DNA from: an uncultured Alphaproteobacteria bacterium
GTDB taxonomy: Bacteria > Pseudomonadota > Alphaproteobacteria > UBA8366 > JADFVY01
Assembly (NCBI GenBank): GCA_947259105.1
Contig: CAMYKU010000001.1
Span: 1-64,000 of the forward strand
Length of the DNA stretch: 64,000 nucleotides
Direction: 5' to 3'
Below the pieces are notes generated by a model, which saw only the letters and a list, made by a program, of their open reading frames with translations, made no database searches and had not been told where the DNA came from. Each line of letters starts with the position of its first letter. Within the stretch, counting starts at the first letter, position 1. Both the position numbers and the translations under genes were made by a program. This document shows positions 1-11,430 of the stretch, in pieces.

Positions 1-25
1 GAATCTGATCGACCACGACACGCTC

Positions 26-147
26 TAGCGCACTATCCGTTAAGTTGGCACCGGCCCGCACCCCCACCCGGCCACCCAACGGTATCGTACACTGTGGGTA
101 GCCGGGTGGGGGTGCGGGCCGGTGCGAGCTTAACGGATAAAGCGCTA
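26..147. repeat. Long inverted repeat (copy 1 of a dispersed hairpin family); core arms 34-78 and 95-139 around 16-nt loop 79-94
   Basis: Left arm tatccgttaagttggcaccggcccgcacccccacccggccaccca pairs with tgggtagccgggtgggggtgcgggccggtgcgagcttaacggata; outer tagcgc/gcgcta also pairs; second copy at ~22021. Confidence 0.9.
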
Positions 148-222
148 TCGTATGCACGCGCTTGACGATCTAACCAATTGGCAGTACGCTTGAACTCTGT
201 AATCCGAGAGGGAGTAGAGCCA

Positions 223-390
223 ATGCACAAGGTTTTTGCGGTTCTCATTGCCATTGCCGGGATTGTCGGATTCGCCACCGTCGCGCAGGCGGCGTGCGGG
301 CATGATCTGGACGTCGTGGATACCGGCGGCACAACCGTCGCGACCGATACCACGACCACACCGATCGTGCCGGACCAGAGCGGCGGCTGA
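223..390 (+). CDS. Small secreted peptide, ~55 aa with signal peptide
   Basis: MHKVFAVLIAIAGIVGFATVAQA then ACGHDLDVVDTGGTTVATDTTTTPIVPDQSGG; followed by a rho-independent terminator. Confidence 0.6.
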   Translation: MHKVFAVLIAIAGIVGFATVAQAACGHDLDVVDTGGTTVATDTTTTPIVPDQSGG

Positions 391-416
391 GAACTGGTAA
401 TAAAGTTCATTACACG

Positions 417-451
417 GCCGGGCCGCTCGATCGAGCGGCCCGGTTTTTTTG
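417..451 (+). terminator. Rho-independent terminator
   Basis: cggccgggccgctcgatcgagcggcccggttttttt hairpin plus T-tract. Confidence 0.85.
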
Positions 452-530
452 CCTGAAACGTTTGTCGCACTTGCAGTTCGGGTGATTTGGCGCTACATCG
501 GCGCCGGATTCGAAATCGGGGATTGAACAG

Positions 531-1559
531 ATGGGTTTCAAGGTTGCAGTCGTCGGCGCGACGGGGAATGTCGGACGCGAATTGCTCCAGATCCTGGCGG
601 AACGCGAGTTCCCCGCGGACGAGGTCGTGGCGCTGGCGAGTTCGCGTTCGGTGGGTGTCGACGTATCATTCGGCGAGGACAATGTGCTGAAGGTGCAGGA
701 TCTCGCCACCTACGACTTCAAGGGCGTGGATATCGTGCTGTCCTCGCCCGGCGCCAAGGTCTCGGCCGAACACAGCCCGCGTGCGGCAAAGGCCGGCGCG
801 GTCGTGATCGACAACACCTCGCATTTCCGCATGGATCCGGACGTGCCGCTGGTGGTGCCGGAGGTCAATCCCGAAGCCATCGCCGGTTTCACCAGGAAGG
901 GCATCATCGCCAATCCCAACTGCTCGACGATCCAGATGGTGGTGGCGCTCAAGCCGTTGCACGATCTCGCGACGATCCGGCGCATCGTCGTCGCCACCTA
1001 CCAGTCGGTTTCGGGCGCCGGCAAGGAGGCCATGGATGAGCTGTTCAACCAGACCCGGGGCATCTATGTCAACGAGCCGGTGGCGAAGGAGCGCTTCACC
1101 AAGCAGATCGCCTTCAACGTCATTCCCCATATCGACGTCTTCATGGACGACGGCTCGACCCGGGAGGAATGGAAGATGGTCGCCGAGACCAAGAAGATCC
1201 TCGACCCCGGGATCAAGGTGACGGCGACCTGTGTTCGCGTGCCGGTGTTCATCGGCCATGCCGAGGCGGTGAACCTGGAGTTCGCGAAGCCGATCACGGC
1301 GGGGCAGGCGCGCGCCGCACTGAAGAAGGCGCCCGGCATCACGGTGATCGACCACCGGAAAGACGAGGGTTACGTCACGCCGCAGGAATGTGCCGGCGAG
1401 GACCCGGTCTATGTCAGCCGCATCCGCGAGGATCCGACGGTCGAGAATGGCCTGAACATCTGGGTGGTCGCCGACAATCTGCGCAAGGGCGCGGCGCTGA
1501 ACACCGTGCAGATCGCCGAGGTGCTGGCCGACCGCTACCTGAAGCAGAAGGCCGCCTGA
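531..1559 (+). CDS. asd: Aspartate-semialdehyde dehydrogenase
   Basis: VAVVGATGNVGRELLQIL N-terminus, NPNCSTIQMV active-site motif, full length 342 aa. Confidence 0.97.
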   Translation: MGFKVAVVGATGNVGRELLQILAEREFPADEVVALASSRSVGVDVSFGEDNVLKVQDLATYDFKGVDIVLSSPGAKVSAEHSPRAAKAGAVVIDNTSHFRMDPDVPLVVPEVNPEAIAGFTRKGIIANPNCSTIQMVVALKPLHDLATIRRIVVATYQSVSGAGKEAMDELFNQTRGIYVNEPVAKERFTKQIAFNVIPHIDVFMDDGSTREEWKMVAETKKILDPGIKVTATCVRVPVFIGHAEAVNLEFAKPITAGQARAALKKAPGITVIDHRKDEGYVTPQECAGEDPVYVSRIREDPTVENGLNIWVVADNLRKGAALNTVQIAEVLADRYLKQKAA

Positions 1560-1572
1560 CGACACCCGGCGC

Positions 1573-4239
1573 CTATACCTCCCGGCGGACCTCGATGATG
1601 CTCGGGTCGTCGGGATCGGGGCGCGATGAGAAGCCGAGGTCCCGGGCCATGTTCAGCATGTTCTCGTTTTCCCGCAGCACCTCGCCGTAGATCGTCGCGA
1701 TGCCCCGCTCGGCGGCGAAGTTCAGGAGCCGGTTCATCAGCGCATAGCCCAGCCCCCGGCCCTTCCAGTCGGTGCGCACGATGATCGCGTATTCGGCCGT
1801 GTGCACGTCCGGATCCGCCATCAGCCGGGCGACGCCGGTGATCGCCTCAGGTTCCTCCGGGTCGAACGAGATGAACGCCATCTCGCGGTCGTAGTCGATC
1901 TGGGTGAGGCGCGCCGCCAGTTGCTCCGGCAGCCGGCGGATCGGCTGGAAGAAGCGCAGGCGCAGGTCCTCGGGCGAAGCCCGCGACACCATCTCCTGCA
2001 GCGCCGGCGCGTCTTCGGGGCGGATCGGGCGGACCATGATCTCGCTGCCGTCGCGCAGGTATACGCCGCCTTCCAGCTCCTTGGGGTAGGGCCGGATCGC
2101 CAGCCGGGCCTGGGCCGGGCCCTCGGCGCGGGCGACGCGGATGCGCGCGTCCAGGGCCAGCACGCCTCTGGCGTCGGCCAGCAGCGGGTTGATGTCGAGT
2201 TCGATGATCTCGGCGAAATCGGCGGCGAGCTGGGCTACTTGCATCAGCGTCAGCTCGATCGCGGCCAGATCGGCCGGCGGCTGTTCGCGATAGCCGCGCA
2301 GCAGGCGGTAGATGCGTGTGCGTTCGATCAGCGAGCGGGCCAGAAGCGTGTTCAGCGGCGGCAGCGCCATCGCCGTGTCGCCGATCTCCTCGACCGCGAT
2401 GCCGCCCTGGCCGAACAGGACGACGGGGCCGAACTGGGCATCCTCGCTGATTCCGACAATCAGTTCGTGCGAGCCGGGCCGGCGCACCATCTGCTCGACG
2501 ATCACCCCGTCGATGGCGGCCTCCGGCGCCGCCTCGCGCGCCCGGTCGAGGATCGCCTGGGCCGCCGCGCCCACCGCGTCGGGCGTGTTGAGGTCGAGCA
2601 TCACGCCGCCGACGTCGCTCTTGTGGATGATGTCGGGCGAGACGATCTTGACCACGAACGGACCGGTTATCCCGCCCGCGGCCGCGGTCGCGGCATCGGC
2701 GTCCTGCGCCGTGGCGAATTCGCCGACCGGCACGCCGTAGGCCTTCAGCACCGCCTTCGCCACCGGCTCGGTCAGCCAGTTGCGCCCGGCATCGAGCGCC
2801 GCGTCAAGCAGGGCGCGGACCGCCGCGGTGTCCGGCTCGAACTCCTGCGGCACCGACGGCGGCACCTGCATCAGCAGTTTCTGGTTCAGATCGTAGCGCA
2901 CCATGTGCATGAAGGCGCGCACCGCCTCATCGGGCGTATTGTAGCTGGGAATGCCGCGGTCGAAAAACGTCTTGCGCGCCGGCGACGACGAGCTGGTGCC
3001 GAGCCAGCAGGTCAGCACCGGCGGGTGATTGTTCGTCAGCTGCTCGGCCACCACCTGCGCCGCCGCCGTGCTGTCGGCCACCGCGGTCGGCGTGTTCAGC
3101 ACCAGCACCGCATCGGCGCCGGGATCGGCCAGCAGCAGCCGCAGCGATTCGGCATACCGCGCTGGCGGCGCGTCGCCGATGATGTCCACCGGATTGCCGC
3201 GACTCCAGGTTTTCGGCAACAGCGCGTCGAGCTGCGCGATGGTGTCGGGCGACAACTCGGCGAGCTGGCCGCCCTCGTCGATCAGCGCGTCGGTCGCCAT
3301 CACGCCCATGCCGCCGCCATTGGTCAGGATCGCCATGCGCGAGCCGCGGAACCGGGGGGCGCGGGACAGCGTCTCGACCGCATCGAACAGCTCGGACATG
3401 TCGATCACGCGCAGCATGCCGGCGCGCCGGAACGCGGCATCGTATACGGCGTCCGAGCCGGCCAGCGCGCCGGTGTGCGAACTTGCCGCCTGGGCGCCCT
3501 CGGGCCGCCGGCCGCCCTTGACCACGACCACCGGCTTCATGCGGGCGGCGGCGCGGGCTGCCGACATGAACTCGCGCGCGTCCTTGATCGCCTCGATATA
3601 GAGCAGGATCGCCCGCACCTCCGGCGCCCGCCCGAGATAATCGAGCATGTCGCCGAAATCGACGTCGAGCATGTCGCCGAGCGCGACCATGTGCGAGAAG
3701 CCGATGTCACGCGTCGAGGCCCAGTCGAGGACCGAGGCCAGCACGGCGCCGGACTGGGCGACGAAGGCGAGATCGCCGCGCAGCGGCGCCTTATGGGCAA
3801 AGCCGGCATTGAGGCCGACCCCGGGCACCATGAGGCCGAGGACGTTGGGGCCGAGAATGCGCATGTCGCCGGCGGCCCGGCGCAGCGCCTCGGCACGCTC
3901 TGCGCCGGCGCGGTCGCCGCCCTCGCCGAACCCGGCGGTGATCACAACCGCGGCCTTGCAGCCCTTGTCGCGAAGCTCGGCGATCACCCCGGGCACCACA
4001 TCGGGCGGCGTGCAGATCACGGCGAGGTCAGGTACGACCGGCAGCGCCGCGACGTTGGGCCAGGCCAGGGCGCCGCCGATCGCACGGTGCTTCGGGTTGA
4101 CCGGCATGATCGGCCCGTCGAAGCCGCCGCTCATCAGATTGCGCGCCAGCACCCAGCCGATCGAGCCGGGCGTCTTGCTGGCCCCGACGAGGGCGATGGC
4201 CGACGGGTTGAACAGCGATTCCAGACTGCGAATGGTCAT
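1573..4239 (-). CDS. Acyl-CoA synthetase (NDP-forming)-like protein fused to C-terminal GNAT (Pat/Pka-type protein acetyltransferase)
   Basis: N-terminal CoA-binding [23 protein letters not shown]-grasp region, C-terminal GNAT ([19 protein letters not shown]); 888 aa. Confidence 0.92.
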   Translation of the reverse strand: MTIRSLESLFNPSAIALVGASKTPGSIGWVLARNLMSGGFDGPIMPVNPKHRAIGGALAWPNVAALPVVPDLAVICTPPDVVPGVIAELRDKGCKAAVVITAGFGEGGDRAGAERAEALRRAAGDMRILGPNVLGLMVPGVGLNAGFAHKAPLRGDLAFVAQSGAVLASVLDWASTRDIGFSHMVALGDMLDVDFGDMLDYLGRAPEVRAILLYIEAIKDAREFMSAARAAARMKPVVVVKGGRRPEGAQAASSHTGALAGSDAVYDAAFRRAGMLRVIDMSELFDAVETLSRAPRFRGSRMAILTNGGGMGVMATDALIDEGGQLAELSPDTIAQLDALLPKTWSRGNPVDIIGDAPPARYAESLRLLLADPGADAVLVLNTPTAVADSTAAAQVVAEQLTNNHPPVLTCWLGTSSSSPARKTFFDRGIPSYNTPDEAVRAFMHMVRYDLNQKLLMQVPPSVPQEFEPDTAAVRALLDAALDAGRNWLTEPVAKAVLKAYGVPVGEFATAQDADAATAAAGGITGPFVVKIVSPDIIHKSDVGGVMLDLNTPDAVGAAAQAILDRAREAAPEAAIDGVIVEQMVRRPGSHELIVGISEDAQFGPVVLFGQGGIAVEEIGDTAMALPPLNTLLARSLIERTRIYRLLRGYREQPPADLAAIELTLMQVAQLAADFAEIIELDINPLLADARGVLALDARIRVARAEGPAQARLAIRPYPKELEGGVYLRDGSEIMVRPIRPEDAPALQEMVSRASPEDLRLRFFQPIRRLPEQLAARLTQIDYDREMAFISFDPEEPEAITGVARLMADPDVHTAEYAIIVRTDWKGRGLGYALMNRLLNFAAERGIATIYGEVLRENENMLNMARDLGFSSRPDPDDPSIIEVRREV

Positions 4240-4757
4240 CGGCCGGCGTCCTTGAGGGCCTGGCGAAAGGCGTCGGTGGCTTCGCTTACGTAGGTGGCGA
4301 AGACGACCCGCTCTATGCCGCCGCGGTCACGGTCCAGTTCGGCGGCGACGGTCGCAACTGCGATCCGCGCCGCGCGCTCCAGCGGAAACCGGTAGACCCC
4401 GGTCGAAATCGCGGGAAACGCGATGCTGCGCGCGCCGGCCTCGCGCGCCAGCGCCAGACTGTTCCGGTAGCAGTTTTCAAGCAGCCCGTCCTCACCGCGG
4501 TCGCCGCCGTTCCAGACGGGACCGACGGCGTGGATTACATGCTTGGCGGGCAGCTTATAGCCCTTGGTGATGCGGGCCTCGCCGGTCGGGCAGCGGCCGA
4601 TCATGCTGCATTCCTCCTTCAGACCCGGCCCTGCGGCGCGATGGATGGCCCCGTCCACCCCGCCACCGCCCTGCAGCCATGTATTGGCCGCATTGACGAT
4701 GGCGTCGACATCCAGCCCGGTGATGTCGCCCTCGACAACTTCGATATCGTCGCGCAT
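4236..4757 (-). CDS. Macro domain protein (O-acetyl-ADP-ribose deacetylase-like)
   Basis: [27 protein letters not shown] and [15 protein letters not shown] motifs; stop overlaps the downstream start by 4 nt. Confidence 0.95.
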   Translation of the reverse strand: MRDDIEVVEGDITGLDVDAIVNAANTWLQGGGGVDGAIHRAAGPGLKEECSMIGRCPTGEARITKGYKLPAKHVIHAVGPVWNGGDRGEDGLLENCYRNSLALAREAGARSIAFPAISTGVYRFPLERAARIAVATVAAELDRDRGGIERVVFATYVSEATDAFRQALKDAGR

Positions 4758-4875
4758 TTTCACGGTCTCCCAGACATCAGCGTGGCTGTAGACGGGTATA
4801 TAGCGGACCTTGCTGCACCGCACAATAACCAGCGGCAAAAGGCCCCATTTGCCCAATTCCAAATGCTGCGGTGGC

Positions 4876-6426
4876 TCAGTCCCGGGTGTTGCCTTGAACC
4901 GGCGCCAGACGCCCGGCGAAGAGCACGAGCAACAGTACCGGCAGGCCGAGAATCGCGGTGCCGATGAAGAAGGTTGGATAACCCACGGCATCCACCGCGA
5001 CGCCGGAATACCCGGCGATCAGCTTCGGCAGCAACAGCATCAACGAAGTGAACAGCGCGTATTGCGTGGCGGTAAAGCGGGCGCTGGTCAGGCTGGACAG
5101 GTAAGCGACGAAGGCCGCCGCCGCCATCCCGCCACTGAGATTGTCCGCGGCGATGATGAGCATCAGCATCCACAAGACCTTGCCGGTCACCGCAAGCAGC
5201 GCAAACAGCACGTTCGTTGCGGCCGCCAGCACTGCGCCGACGAACAACATGCGGATGATACCGTAACGCATGATCAGCAGTCCGCCGGCAAAGCCGCCGA
5301 AGATCGTCATCACCAACCCGAACCCGCCGGAAATTAGACCGATCTCCTGCTTTTCGAACCCGAGATCGACATAGAAAACGCCGGCCATCACTCCCATCAC
5401 CACGTCGGCGATGCGATAGGTCGCGACCAGCGCCAGAACCAGCAGCGCGGCGCGCCCGAACCGGCCGAAGAAATCGGCGAACGGCGCCACATAGGTCTCG
5501 CGCGCCATTTCGCGCGGGACGACACCCGCCCGCACCAGCACGACGCCGGTCAGAACCGCCGCGCCGATGGCCGAGAGCAGCCTCGCGGCTTCTATGAGGA
5601 AGCCGGTCATCAGCCCCACGTTCTGCTCTCCGTACAGTACCGCCTTGAGGCCGACGAAAACCGTTAGCGACCCTCCCAGGAACGAGAAGATCAGCGCGAA
5701 AACAACCGCGGCCGCCACGAACGTTCCCAGGAACCGTGCATATTCGGCGACCGACCATTCAGTGTGTTTGGCCGCCGCGCTGCTGCGTTCCGGTTCGCTG
5801 ATCACCAGGGTCGTCACCACGCCGACCAGCATCACCCCGGCCATGATCAGCCAGGTCGTGAACCAGGGCTCGTACTGATAGCTATCTTTGTCAGGGTCCA
5901 GAAATCCGGCAATTCCCAGCGCGCCGGCGCTGGCAGTGATCATTCCCAGCCGGTAGCCCGCGATATAGGTCGCCGACATCAGCCCTTGCATTTCGCGCGG
6001 CGCCGCCTCGATGCGATAGGCGTCGATAACGATGTCCTGGGTGGCCGAGGAAAAGGCCAACATCACCGCAAAGACCGCAGCCATCGTCAGATCGGTAGCA
6101 GGGTCGTTGAAGGCCTTTAGAATCAGCGCCGCGATGATGCCGGCCTGCGCCAGCAGCATCCAGGACCGACGCCGGCCGAGCCACCCCTCCAGCAACGGCA
6201 GTGGCAGCCGGTCCACCACGGGCGCCCACACCACCTTGAAGCCATAGGCCAGGGCGGCCCAGCTCAAGAATCCGATGGTCGCCCGTTCCACGCCGGCCTC
6301 GCGCAGCCAGATCGACAGTGTGCTGAATACCAGCAGGAGGGGAACGCCCGCCGAGAAGCCAAGAAACAGCATGGCAATAACGCGCGGCGAGAGGAACGCC
6401 CGGAGGGATTCGCCCCAGCTTTTCAT
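4876..6426 (-). CDS. ampG: AmpG-family muropeptide MFS transporter
   Basis: [26 protein letters not shown] and [14 protein letters not shown] motifs; multiple TM segments. Confidence 0.88.
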   Translation of the reverse strand: MKSWGESLRAFLSPRVIAMLFLGFSAGVPLLLVFSTLSIWLREAGVERATIGFLSWAALAYGFKVVWAPVVDRLPLPLLEGWLGRRRSWMLLAQAGIIAALILKAFNDPATDLTMAAVFAVMLAFSSATQDIVIDAYRIEAAPREMQGLMSATYIAGYRLGMITASAGALGIAGFLDPDKDSYQYEPWFTTWLIMAGVMLVGVVTTLVISEPERSSAAAKHTEWSVAEYARFLGTFVAAAVVFALIFSFLGGSLTVFVGLKAVLYGEQNVGLMTGFLIEAARLLSAIGAAVLTGVVLVRAGVVPREMARETYVAPFADFFGRFGRAALLVLALVATYRIADVVMGVMAGVFYVDLGFEKQEIGLISGGFGLVMTIFGGFAGGLLIMRYGIIRMLFVGAVLAAATNVLFALLAVTGKVLWMLMLIIAADNLSGGMAAAAFVAYLSSLTSARFTATQYALFTSLMLLLPKLIAGYSGVAVDAVGYPTFFIGTAILGLPVLLLVLFAGRLAPVQGNTRD

Positions 6427-6567
6427 GCCGCCGCCTCCGGAAAGGGCGACCCGGGCCGTTCAGCGAAATAGGGCAGCCGCGCGCGAATCATGGTGGCGAG
6501 CATAGCAGCGCCGTTCGCGGGTTGCGGTTTTTTTGTCGAGCGCTTCGCGGGTGCCCTGGACCCGGCC

Positions 6568-8397
6568 TCAGCCCGCTTCGGCTTCCCGCCGGCGCTGGTC
6601 GCGCTTGCGCTCGTGGGGGTCGAGGAGCGCCTTGCGCAGGCGGACGTTGTTCGGCGTCACCTCGACGCGCTCGTCGTCGGCGATGTAGGCGATGGCGTCC
6701 TCCAGCCCCAACCGGGTCGCCGGCGTCAGGCGCACGGCCTCGTCCTTGCCGGAGGCGCGCATATTGGTGAGCTGCTTGCCCTTGAGCGCATTGACTTCGA
6801 GGTCTCTGCCCTTGGCGTGCTCGCCGATGATCATGCCCTCGTAGACCTCGGCGCCGGGCTCGATGAACAGCCGGCCGCGCTCCTCCAGGTTCCACAGCGC
6901 ATAGGCCACCGCCTTGCCTTGCCCGTTGGCGATCATCGAGCCTTCGCGGCGGCCCGGAATCGGCCCCTTGTAGGGCGCATAACCGTGGAACAGCCGGGTC
7001 ATCACGCCGGTACCGCGGGTATCGGTCAGGAACTCGCCGTGATAGCCGATCAGGCCGCGCGAGGGCACGTGGAAGGTCACCCGCGTCTTGCCGCCGCCCG
7101 ACGGGCGCATGTCCGTCATTTCGCCGCGCCGCATGCCGATCTTCTCGACCACGACGCCGGCGAACTCCTCGTCGACATCGACCACGGCCTCCTCGATCGG
7201 CTCCAGTCGCTGGCCGGTCTCCGGATCGGTCCGGTAGATCACGCGCGGCCGGCTGACCGACAGCTCGAAACCCTCGCGCCGCATGGTTTCGATCAGGACG
7301 CCGATCTGCAGCTCGCCGCGGCCGGCGACCTCGTAGGCGTCCTTTTCCGCCGTCTCGCTGATGCGGATGGCGACGTTCCCCTCGGCCTCGCGAGACAGCC
7401 GGTCGCCGATCATGCGGCCGGTCACCTTGTCGCCGTCGCGCCCCGACAGGGGCGAATCGTTGACCGCGAAGGTCACCGCCATGGTCGGTGGGCTGACCTC
7501 GCGCGCGGGCAGGGGCTCGGTCACGCCGGTCGCGGCCAGCGTATCGGCGACGGTGGCCTTTTCCAGCCCGGCGACCGCGACGATATCGCCGGCTAACGCT
7601 TCATCGACCGGCTCGCGCTTCAGCCCGCGGAAGGCCAGCAGCTTGGTCAGCCGGCCGCTTTCCAGCACCGTACCGTCGCGCGACAGGGCGCGTACCGGCA
7701 TGTTGAGCTTCGCGCGGCCCGAATGGATGCGGCCGGTCAGCACGCGGCCGAGATAGGGATCGGATTCCAGGGTCGTCGCCAGCATGCGGAACGGCCCGTC
7801 GGCGTCGCCTTCCGGTGCCGCCACATGCGCGACGATCAGATCGAACAGCGGCCGCATCGACTCGCGCGGATCGCCCAGCTCACGCGTTGCCCAGCCTTCC
7901 TTGGCCGAGGCGAATACGACCGGGAAGTCGAGCTGTTCCTCGCTGGCGTCGAGCGCCACGAACAGGTCGAACACCGCGTCCACCACATGGTCCGGCCGCG
8001 CGTCCGGCTTGTCCACCTTGTTGACCACGACGATGGGGCGCAACCCCAGGGCCAGCGCCTTGGTCAGCACGAACTTGGTCTGCGCCATCGGGCCCTCGGC
8101 CGCATCGACCAGCAGCAGCGCGCCGTCGACCATCGAGAGGATGCGCTCGACCTCGCCGCCGAAATCGGCATGACCCGGCGTATCGACGATGTTGAGCCGC
8201 ACGTCGCCCCAGGTCACGGCGGTGCATTTGGCGAGGATCGTGATGCCGCGCTCGCGCTCCAGGTCGCCGGAATCCATGGCGCGTTCTTCCATCGCCTGAT
8301 GCGCCTTGACGGCACCGGACTGGCGCAGCATCTGGTCGACCAGCGTGGTCTTGCCATGGTCCACATGGGCGATAATGGCGAGGTTCCTGAGTGTCAT
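6568..8397 (-). CDS. typA: Ribosome-associated GTPase TypA/BipA
   Basis: [34 protein letters not shown]; 609 aa. Confidence 0.97.
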   Translation of the reverse strand: MTLRNLAIIAHVDHGKTTLVDQMLRQSGAVKAHQAMEERAMDSGDLERERGITILAKCTAVTWGDVRLNIVDTPGHADFGGEVERILSMVDGALLLVDAAEGPMAQTKFVLTKALALGLRPIVVVNKVDKPDARPDHVVDAVFDLFVALDASEEQLDFPVVFASAKEGWATRELGDPRESMRPLFDLIVAHVAAPEGDADGPFRMLATTLESDPYLGRVLTGRIHSGRAKLNMPVRALSRDGTVLESGRLTKLLAFRGLKREPVDEALAGDIVAVAGLEKATVADTLAATGVTEPLPAREVSPPTMAVTFAVNDSPLSGRDGDKVTGRMIGDRLSREAEGNVAIRISETAEKDAYEVAGRGELQIGVLIETMRREGFELSVSRPRVIYRTDPETGQRLEPIEEAVVDVDEEFAGVVVEKIGMRRGEMTDMRPSGGGKTRVTFHVPSRGLIGYHGEFLTDTRGTGVMTRLFHGYAPYKGPIPGRREGSMIANGQGKAVAYALWNLEERGRLFIEPGAEVYEGMIIGEHAKGRDLEVNALKGKQLTNMRASGKDEAVRLTPATRLGLEDAIAYIADDERVEVTPNNVRLRKALLDPHERKRDQRRREAEAG

Positions 8398-8509
8398 CCG
8401 TTCCGCTCACAGAAAAAAGCTTCCGGCCCGTCCACCGGGACGGGCCGCGCCGGGTATATAGGGACTGCCGGGCCCCGGGGCCAGTTGAATCTTTGCGCGC
8501 GCCCGGACG

Positions 8510-9526
8510 TCAGTCTTCGGGCTGCTTCGGCAGTTCCCCGATCTTCTCGGCCACCAGCTCCGCCAGGTTCGCCTCCGGGCGGGCGCCGTTGTGCGAGATG
8601 ATCTCGGCCGAGCAGATCGCTGCGATGCGGCCGCACAGGCCGAGATCGAAGCCCTGTGTAAAGCCGTACAGGAAGCCGGCGGCATAGAGATCTCCGGCCC
8701 CGGTGGTATCGACGACCTGGGCGACGGGCTCAGCGTCGATCACGTGCACCTCTCCGTCATGGACGATCACCGAGCCCTTTTCGCTGCGTGTAAGGCAGGC
8801 GATTTCGACATGACCGAGATTGTGCAGCGCCTGCAGCGCGTCGTCGAAACGCTCGACCTGGTACAGCGAGAGGATTTCATCCTCGTTGGCGAACAGGATG
8901 TCGACATGTTTGGCGACGAGATCGCGAAAGGCGTCGCGGTGCCGGTCGACGCAGAACGGGTCGGACAGGGTGATCGAGACCTTGTGTCCCGAATCATGGG
9001 CGAATTCGGCGGCACGAACGAAGGCGCGCTGGGCATCGGGCCGGTCGAACAGATAGCCTTCCATATAGGTCACCTTGCTGGACTGGATGACCTCGCCATT
9101 GAGATCCGAGACGCCCAGCAGGCTGGCCGCGCCGAGATCGGTGCACATGGTACGGTGCGCATCGGCCGTCACCAGCACCAGGCAGCGCCCGGTCGGCGGT
9201 CCGTCGGTGGCGGGTTCGTTCGAGAACTGCACGCCGATGGCGTCGAGATCGTGCCGGAACACGCGGCCGAAATAGTCGTCCTTGACGCGGCCGATATAGG
9301 CGCCCGCGCCGCCCAGCATGGCGAAGCCGGCCATGGTATTGCCGCAGGACCCGCCGGACACCTCGACCGCGGGCGGCAGCTTGCCGTACAGGAAATCCGC
9401 GCGCTGCGAGTCGACCAGCGTCATCGTACCCTTGGCCAGCTGCTGCTCGGTGATGAAACCGTCGTCGACATGGACCACCACGTCCACCAGCGCATTTCCG
9501 ATTCCCACCACGTCGAATGTGGTCAT
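8510..9526 (-). CDS. PfkB-family sugar/adenosine kinase
   Basis: VVGIGNALVDVVVHV, GGSCGNTMAGFAMLGG, DTTGAGDLYAAGFLYG. Confidence 0.93.
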   Translation of the reverse strand: MTTFDVVGIGNALVDVVVHVDDGFITEQQLAKGTMTLVDSQRADFLYGKLPPAVEVSGGSCGNTMAGFAMLGGAGAYIGRVKDDYFGRVFRHDLDAIGVQFSNEPATDGPPTGRCLVLVTADAHRTMCTDLGAASLLGVSDLNGEVIQSSKVTYMEGYLFDRPDAQRAFVRAAEFAHDSGHKVSITLSDPFCVDRHRDAFRDLVAKHVDILFANEDEILSLYQVERFDDALQALHNLGHVEIACLTRSEKGSVIVHDGEVHVIDAEPVAQVVDTTGAGDLYAAGFLYGFTQGFDLGLCGRIAAICSAEIISHNGARPEANLAELVAEKIGELPKQPED

Positions 9527-9628
9527 GCTTTTCCCTCTTGCTGCGCGCGTGACTATAATTCGCCGCGACGCCCTGGCAAACGGTAAAGACTTGCTCATCC
9601 GGGCCGGCATGCGATACACCCGTCGACC

Positions 9629-10372
9629 ATGATGAGGTATTTCACGATGGCGGTGGGGCAGCTCACCGACCCGCGGATGCGCGGCGTTCTGTGGATGGGC
9701 ATCCTGGGCGCGCTGGCAGTCTTCGTCCTGCTCTGGGCCGCGGTGTGGTGGCTTATGCTGGCGATCGACCCGTCCACGGTCTGGGGCCTGTCGACGCTGA
9801 TCGAGTGGTCCGGCGACTATTTCGACTGGGTGGCGGGCGCCGCTATCGTGGGCGCCATGCTGGTCGCCACCTTCCTGATGTTCCCTGCGGTCGTCACCAT
9901 TGTCGTCGGGATCTTCCTGGACAGGGTCGCGGATGCGGTCGAGGCCCGGTACTATCCGGACCTGGGACCGCCGCGCAGCCAGCCATTGGCGGAAACCCTG
10001 CTGTCGACGGTCAGATTCGCGGTGGTCGTCGTTCTGCTCAACATCCTGATCCTGCCGCTCTACCTGGTCCTGTTGCTGCTGCCGCCGGCGAATCTGGTTC
10101 TGTACTACCTGCTGAACGGCTATCTGGTGGGCCGGGAGTTTTTCGAGCTCGCCGCTTTCCGCCGCCTGGCGCCGGCCGAGGCGACGCGCCTGCGCCGCGC
10201 CTTCCGGTCGCGGGTGCTGATGGCCGGGGTCATCCTGACCTTCCTGATGACGATCCCGGTCGTGAACTTGCTGATGCCGGTGCTGGGCGCGGCGTTCATG
10301 GTGCATGTTGCGCACGATCTGATGCGCCGGCAGGCCATCGTGCCGGCCACCATCGGGCCCATTCAGGGATAG
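9629..10372 (+). CDS. EI24/CysZ-like membrane protein
   Basis: Polytopic protein with EI24-like PANLVLYYLLNGYLVGREFFE motif. Confidence 0.82.
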   Translation: MMRYFTMAVGQLTDPRMRGVLWMGILGALAVFVLLWAAVWWLMLAIDPSTVWGLSTLIEWSGDYFDWVAGAAIVGAMLVATFLMFPAVVTIVVGIFLDRVADAVEARYYPDLGPPRSQPLAETLLSTVRFAVVVVLLNILILPLYLVLLLLPPANLVLYYLLNGYLVGREFFELAAFRRLAPAEATRLRRAFRSRVLMAGVILTFLMTIPVVNLLMPVLGAAFMVHVAHDLMRRQAIVPATIGPIQG

Positions 10373-10532
10373 ATTCACAGCTCTGCCTTGATTCCGTCAT
10401 GATTTATGGCGAATATTCCTCAAATTGATGGCGTAGCGCGTATCGTTTCAGTTACAAACCGATTCGGCATGGGGCCTCCGGCAAACGTCTGCCGCGGTCG
10501 CCTGCCGCCCGGTCCCCGAAGGAGAGACTGCC

Positions 10533-11009
10533 ATGGGCACGGTCAAGGAGATCACGCAACCAAATCAGCCACGCCCTGCAGCGTCGGCCCGGCCCGGAGC
10601 GGGCCTGCCGCGCAAGACGGGACCGCTTTCGGTTCAGAGCGACTCGAAGCGACTCACGGTCGGTCGGGAGATCAGCCTGTCGGGCGAGATAGACTCATGC
10701 GAAATGCTGGTTGTCGAAGGTGCGGTGAAGGCGACTCTTGACGGCTGCAAGACGCTGGAAATAGCGCGGTCCGGCAAATTCAACGGCACGGCCCACGTGG
10801 CGGTGGCGGATATCGCCGGCACGTTCGACGGCACCCTCATGGTCACCGACCGGTTGATCCTTCGCGCCACGGGGCGCATCGTCGGGACGATTCGCTATGG
10901 CGAGATCGAGATCGAGCGTGGCGGCCGGATCGAGGGAACCTCGGAGCATATGTCCGGCCGCGATAGCAGCAATGACGGCGGCACCGAGCGACACCCCCTG
11001 CAGCGCTGA
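10533..11009 (+). CDS. Bactofilin (polymer-forming cytoskeletal protein)
   Basis: Beta-helical repeats: LTVGREISLSGEIDSCEMLVVEGAVKATLDGCKTLEIARSGKFNGTAHVAVADIAGTFDGTL. Confidence 0.92.
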   Translation: MGTVKEITQPNQPRPAASARPGAGLPRKTGPLSVQSDSKRLTVGREISLSGEIDSCEMLVVEGAVKATLDGCKTLEIARSGKFNGTAHVAVADIAGTFDGTLMVTDRLILRATGRIVGTIRYGEIEIERGGRIEGTSEHMSGRDSSNDGGTERHPLQR

Positions 11010-11418
11010 GCCTGCCGCGACGCGGCGACCCGGGCTTGCGGTCATGCTGGCCGCGGCCCTGAGTCTTGCCGCGTGCGCCGAGGCGGGCGGTCCGCAGAGT
11101 GACGCGGAGGAGCAGGCGGCGGTGCTGGCGCCCTATAGCGGGATGGCCGTGGTGCCGCCATCGGCCGACCCCGATCAGTTGCTCGGACTCAGCGGCGACG
11201 ATATTGCCGCGAAGCTCGGCAAGCCGACGCTGATCCGGCGCGACGGTGATGCCGAGGTGTGGCAGTACCGGCGGGTGCGCTGCGTCCTCGACCTGTTCCT
11301 GTACGGCAGCCGCAAGCAGGTCGAGCACGTCGACCTGCGCGACCGCGGCGACGCCACCGACGAGGCGGTGCAGGCATGCTTCCAGCAGATGCTGGAGACT
11401 CCCCCGGATTCGACCTGA
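10972..11418 (+). CDS. Putative lipoprotein of unknown function
   Basis: Lipobox LSLAACAEAG; overlaps the bactofilin 3' end. Confidence 0.65.
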   Translation: MTAAPSDTPCSAEPAATRRPGLAVMLAAALSLAACAEAGGPQSDAEEQAAVLAPYSGMAVVPPSADPDQLLGLSGDDIAAKLGKPTLIRRDGDAEVWQYRRVRCVLDLFLYGSRKQVEHVDLRDRGDATDEAVQACFQQMLETPPDST

Positions 11419-11430
11419 ATTGTCGCGCGA

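Noticed and set aside
1-28. Possible 3' end of an upstream CDS (...NLIDHDTL-stop, frame 2-28)
   Set aside because: Too short to identify; stop coincides with the start of the hairpin, noted only as a possibility.
1801-4293. Long + strand ORF (830 aa) opposite the Pat-like gene
   Set aside because: Antisense shadow ORF typical of high-GC DNA: low-complexity Arg/His/Gly/Gln-rich sequence, while the minus strand encodes a full recognised protein.
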